Source of the DNA: JAWMQL01 sp033283165
GTDB taxonomy: Bacteria > Pseudomonadota > Gammaproteobacteria > Pseudomonadales > Halieaceae
Reading direction: 5' to 3'
Length of the DNA stretch: 64,000 nt
NCBI GenBank assembly: GCA_033283165.1
Contig: JAWMQL010000001.1
Coordinates: 620,001 to 684,000, forward strand
A program made the translations under genes and the position numbers. The notes under the pieces were generated by a model that saw nothing but the letters and a program-made list of their open reading frames with translations, was not told the origin of the DNA and searched no databases. Positions 62,609 through 64,000 of the stretch are shown piece by piece. Positions within the stretch are counted from its first letter, which is position 1, and every line of letters begins with the position of its first letter.

Positions 62609-62628
62609 TACTGTATAAATACACAGTT
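62609..62628 (+). promoter_or_regulatory. LexA (SOS) box before the DUF222/HNH gene
   Basis: CTGTATAAATACACAG at 62611-62626 fits CTGT-N8-ACAG, and the flanking TA extends the match to the gammaproteobacterial 20-bp LexA consensus. It contains TATAAA as a likely -10 and ends about 18 nt before the ATG at 62646, so bound LexA would block the promoter. Confidence 0.85.
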
Positions 62629-62645
62629 TCTGGCAGGTGCTGTCC

Positions 62646-63754
62646 ATGGGACTTCCCGCCATACAGGTAACCGCGTCGGACGCGGACGATGAACTGCTCG
62701 GGCAGGAAATCGTGCTGCTGTCTTCGCGGATCAACGTCGCCAACTACCGGCTGCTGAAACTGATCGCCGAGTTCGACCGGCGCGGCGCCTGGCGCTGTGG
62801 TGGGACCGTGCGTTCCTGCGCCCACTGGCTGGTGGCCAAGTGCGGCATCGACCTGGGCGCGGCCCGGGAGCGGGTGCGGGTGGCGCGGCGACTGCTGGAT
62901 TTGCCGCTGGTCGATGCTGCGTTTGCCGGGGGCGAACTGAGTTTCTCCAAGGCCCGCGCCATCACCCGGGTAGCCACGCCGGACAACGAGGACCTGTTGC
63001 TGGGACTGGCGGAACAGGTCACCGCCGGGCGAAACGCCTGGCGCCGCCGGGCGGGAACAGGCCCGGGAAGAGGCCCGGGAGATGTTCTGGTTCCAGGACG
63101 AGGACGGCAACTGGGTCATCCACGCCAGGCTGCCGCCGGAGCAGGGACAACTGGTGGTGAAAACCCTGGAAGCCCTCACCCGGCCCCTGGTGGAGGAACG
63201 CAAGGACGAATGCAAGGCGCTGCAGGCGGCGCGGCTCCGGGCGGCGGCAAAAGCTATCCGTCGTCATCCCGGCGAAAGCCGGGAACCAGTCCCCGAACTG
63301 CACCAGGTGGAAGAAAAAATCTCCGCGGAAACGTTTGGCCAGTTCATGAACCAGGCCCGGGCGGATGCCTTCGGCAACCTGGTGGAGCACTTCCTGGCCA
63401 TGGCGCCGGACTACCGCCAGCTGCAGGGGCTGACCGGGGCGGAGCGGTGCCAGGTGATCCTGCATATCGACGTCAATACCCTGCGGCAGCAGCGGGCCGG
63501 GGTGTGCTGCGCGCACGGTCGGGCGGGCGCTGAAGGAGCGGGATGGCTGTTGCCAGTTCCCCGGGTGCTCGGAGTCGAGGTACGTGGACGCTCATCACGC
63601 AATTCACTGGGCGGATGGCGGCGAGACCTCGCTGGAGAACCTGGTCACCTTGTGCCGCTTTCACCACACGCGGTTGCACGCGGGGCACTTTGAGATGCGG
63701 CGCGGGGCCGGGGGTGGCTGGGAGTTCATCCGGGCGGGGCCGGGCCAGCTGTGA
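62646..63754 (+). pseudogene. Degraded DUF222-HNH endonuclease
   Basis: Three reading frames together spell a DUF222/HNH (REP13E12-type) protein. Frame one (62646 to about 63045) carries the DUF222 start DELLGQEIVLLSSRINVANYR, CAHWLVAKCGIDLGAARERVRVA and FAGGELSFSKARAITRV. Frame two (to about 63500) carries REQAREEAREMFWFQDEDG, GRLPPEQG-type DUF222 middle and VILHIDVNTLRQQ. Frame three carries VGRALKERDGCCQFPGC and the HNH core DAHHAIHWADGGETSLENLVTLCRFHHTRLH, stopping at 63754. Each step is a +1 shift. At the second junction about 60 residues normally present are missing, so it is a real deletion and not only a base-call error. An SOS box precedes it. Confidence 0.85.
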
Positions 63755-63780
63755 TCTTTCAGTACGTCGTTTGTGCTCAT

Positions 63781-63870
63781 CCGGGCTGGCGCGCCCCGGG
63801 CTGGCGTGCCCCGGGCTGGCGTGCCCCGGGCTGGCGTGCCCCGGGCTGGCGTGCCCCGGGCCGGCCTGCC
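63781..63870 (+). repeat. Six-copy 15-bp tandem repeat
   Basis: Unit CCGGGCTGGCGTGCC. Copies at 63781, 63796, 63811, 63826, 63841 and 63856; copies 2-5 are identical, copy 1 has one change and copy 6 two. It is intergenic, between the HNH pseudogene and the convergent receptor gene. On the minus strand it could be read as ARGTP repeats, but no gene is supported there. Confidence 0.95.
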
Positions 63871-63874
63871 AAGG

Positions 63875-64000
63875 TCAGCTGCCGAAACGGTACGCCAGTT
63901 CCAGGTACACACCCAGCGGTTGGCCCACAAAGTAGCGGTAGCTGCCGAAGCCGAAATCAGCGCGTTCGGCGTAGTCCTCGTCCAGCAGGTTCGTCACTCG
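63875..64000 (-). CDS. C-terminus of a TonB-dependent outer-membrane receptor (5' part outside window)
   Basis: The last 41 codons of a minus-strand gene that enters from the right edge. The sequence RVTNLLDEDYAERADFGFG then YRYFVGQPLGVYLELAYRFGS is the typical end of TonB-dependent receptors: NLLD-x2-Y motif, then final amphipathic strands with a near-terminal phenylalanine. The substrate cannot be told from this fragment. Confidence 0.82.
   Translation of the reverse strand, partial: RVTNLLDEDYAERADFGFGSYRYFVGQPLGVYLELAYRFGS

Overview
The window is about 64 kb of high-GC (roughly 60 percent), densely packed gammaproteobacterial chromosome. No gap between genes exceeds 300 bases. Evidence for the assignment: the nadB / algU-mucA-mucB-rseC-mucD / lepA-lepB-rnc-era-recO-acpS order, cysM-relA-mazG, ppiB-lpxH facing cysS, and a Pseudomonas-like cbb3 oxidase plus Anr block. 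A marine oligotroph of the OM60/Halieaceae type is my best guess, but no rRNA or marker in the window proves it. I saw no tRNA, rRNA, CRISPR array or intact transposase.

Layout. 1-9191: aconitase B (3' end outside the window), a DUF1289 Fe-S protein plus MiaE, an outer-membrane protein, lpxH-ppiB, then glnS-cysS. 9197-18251 (minus): the cbb3 module, read as yip1-like, ccoN, ccoO, ccoQ, ccoP, ccoG, ccoH, ccoI, ccoS and a TauE/SafE-type exporter. Upstream lie an Anr/Fnr regulator and hemN. Perfect or near-perfect Anr boxes precede the yip1-like gene and hemN, so microaerobic respiration and anaerobic haem synthesis appear to be controlled together.

20719-30788 (minus): an unusual tightly packed set of SDR oxidoreductase, PQQ-dependent lipoprotein dehydrogenase, a glycosidase-like/WaaP-like kinase fusion, a DUF1631-GGDEF-EAL protein and a LuxR-type regulator. 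Facing it, 30987-35948 (plus) is a complete coenzyme F420 operon (cofE, cofD, cofC, fused cofGH), rare in gammaproteobacteria. Ung follows it.

36656-55913: ygfZ facing sdhE-ygfX, nadB, the envelope-stress sigma operon with its own sigma-E promoter, the lepA to acpS housekeeping run (pdxJ absent), cysM-relA-mazG (rlmD absent), adk and an AlgP-like lysine/alanine-rich DNA-binding protein. 55959-62508: mobA facing tsaB-uppP, a beta-hydroxyacid dehydrogenase, an M18 aminopeptidase, a queuosine-mannosyltransferase-like glycosyltransferase and trpS. The right end carries a frameshifted DUF222/HNH endonuclease behind an excellent LexA box, a six-copy 15-bp tandem repeat and the 3' end of a TonB-dependent receptor.

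Recurrent theme: four separate 15-bp-period tandem repeats. Two of them, in the PQQ lipoprotein and in recO, share the same core unit and encode GRT(D/A/E)P peptides.
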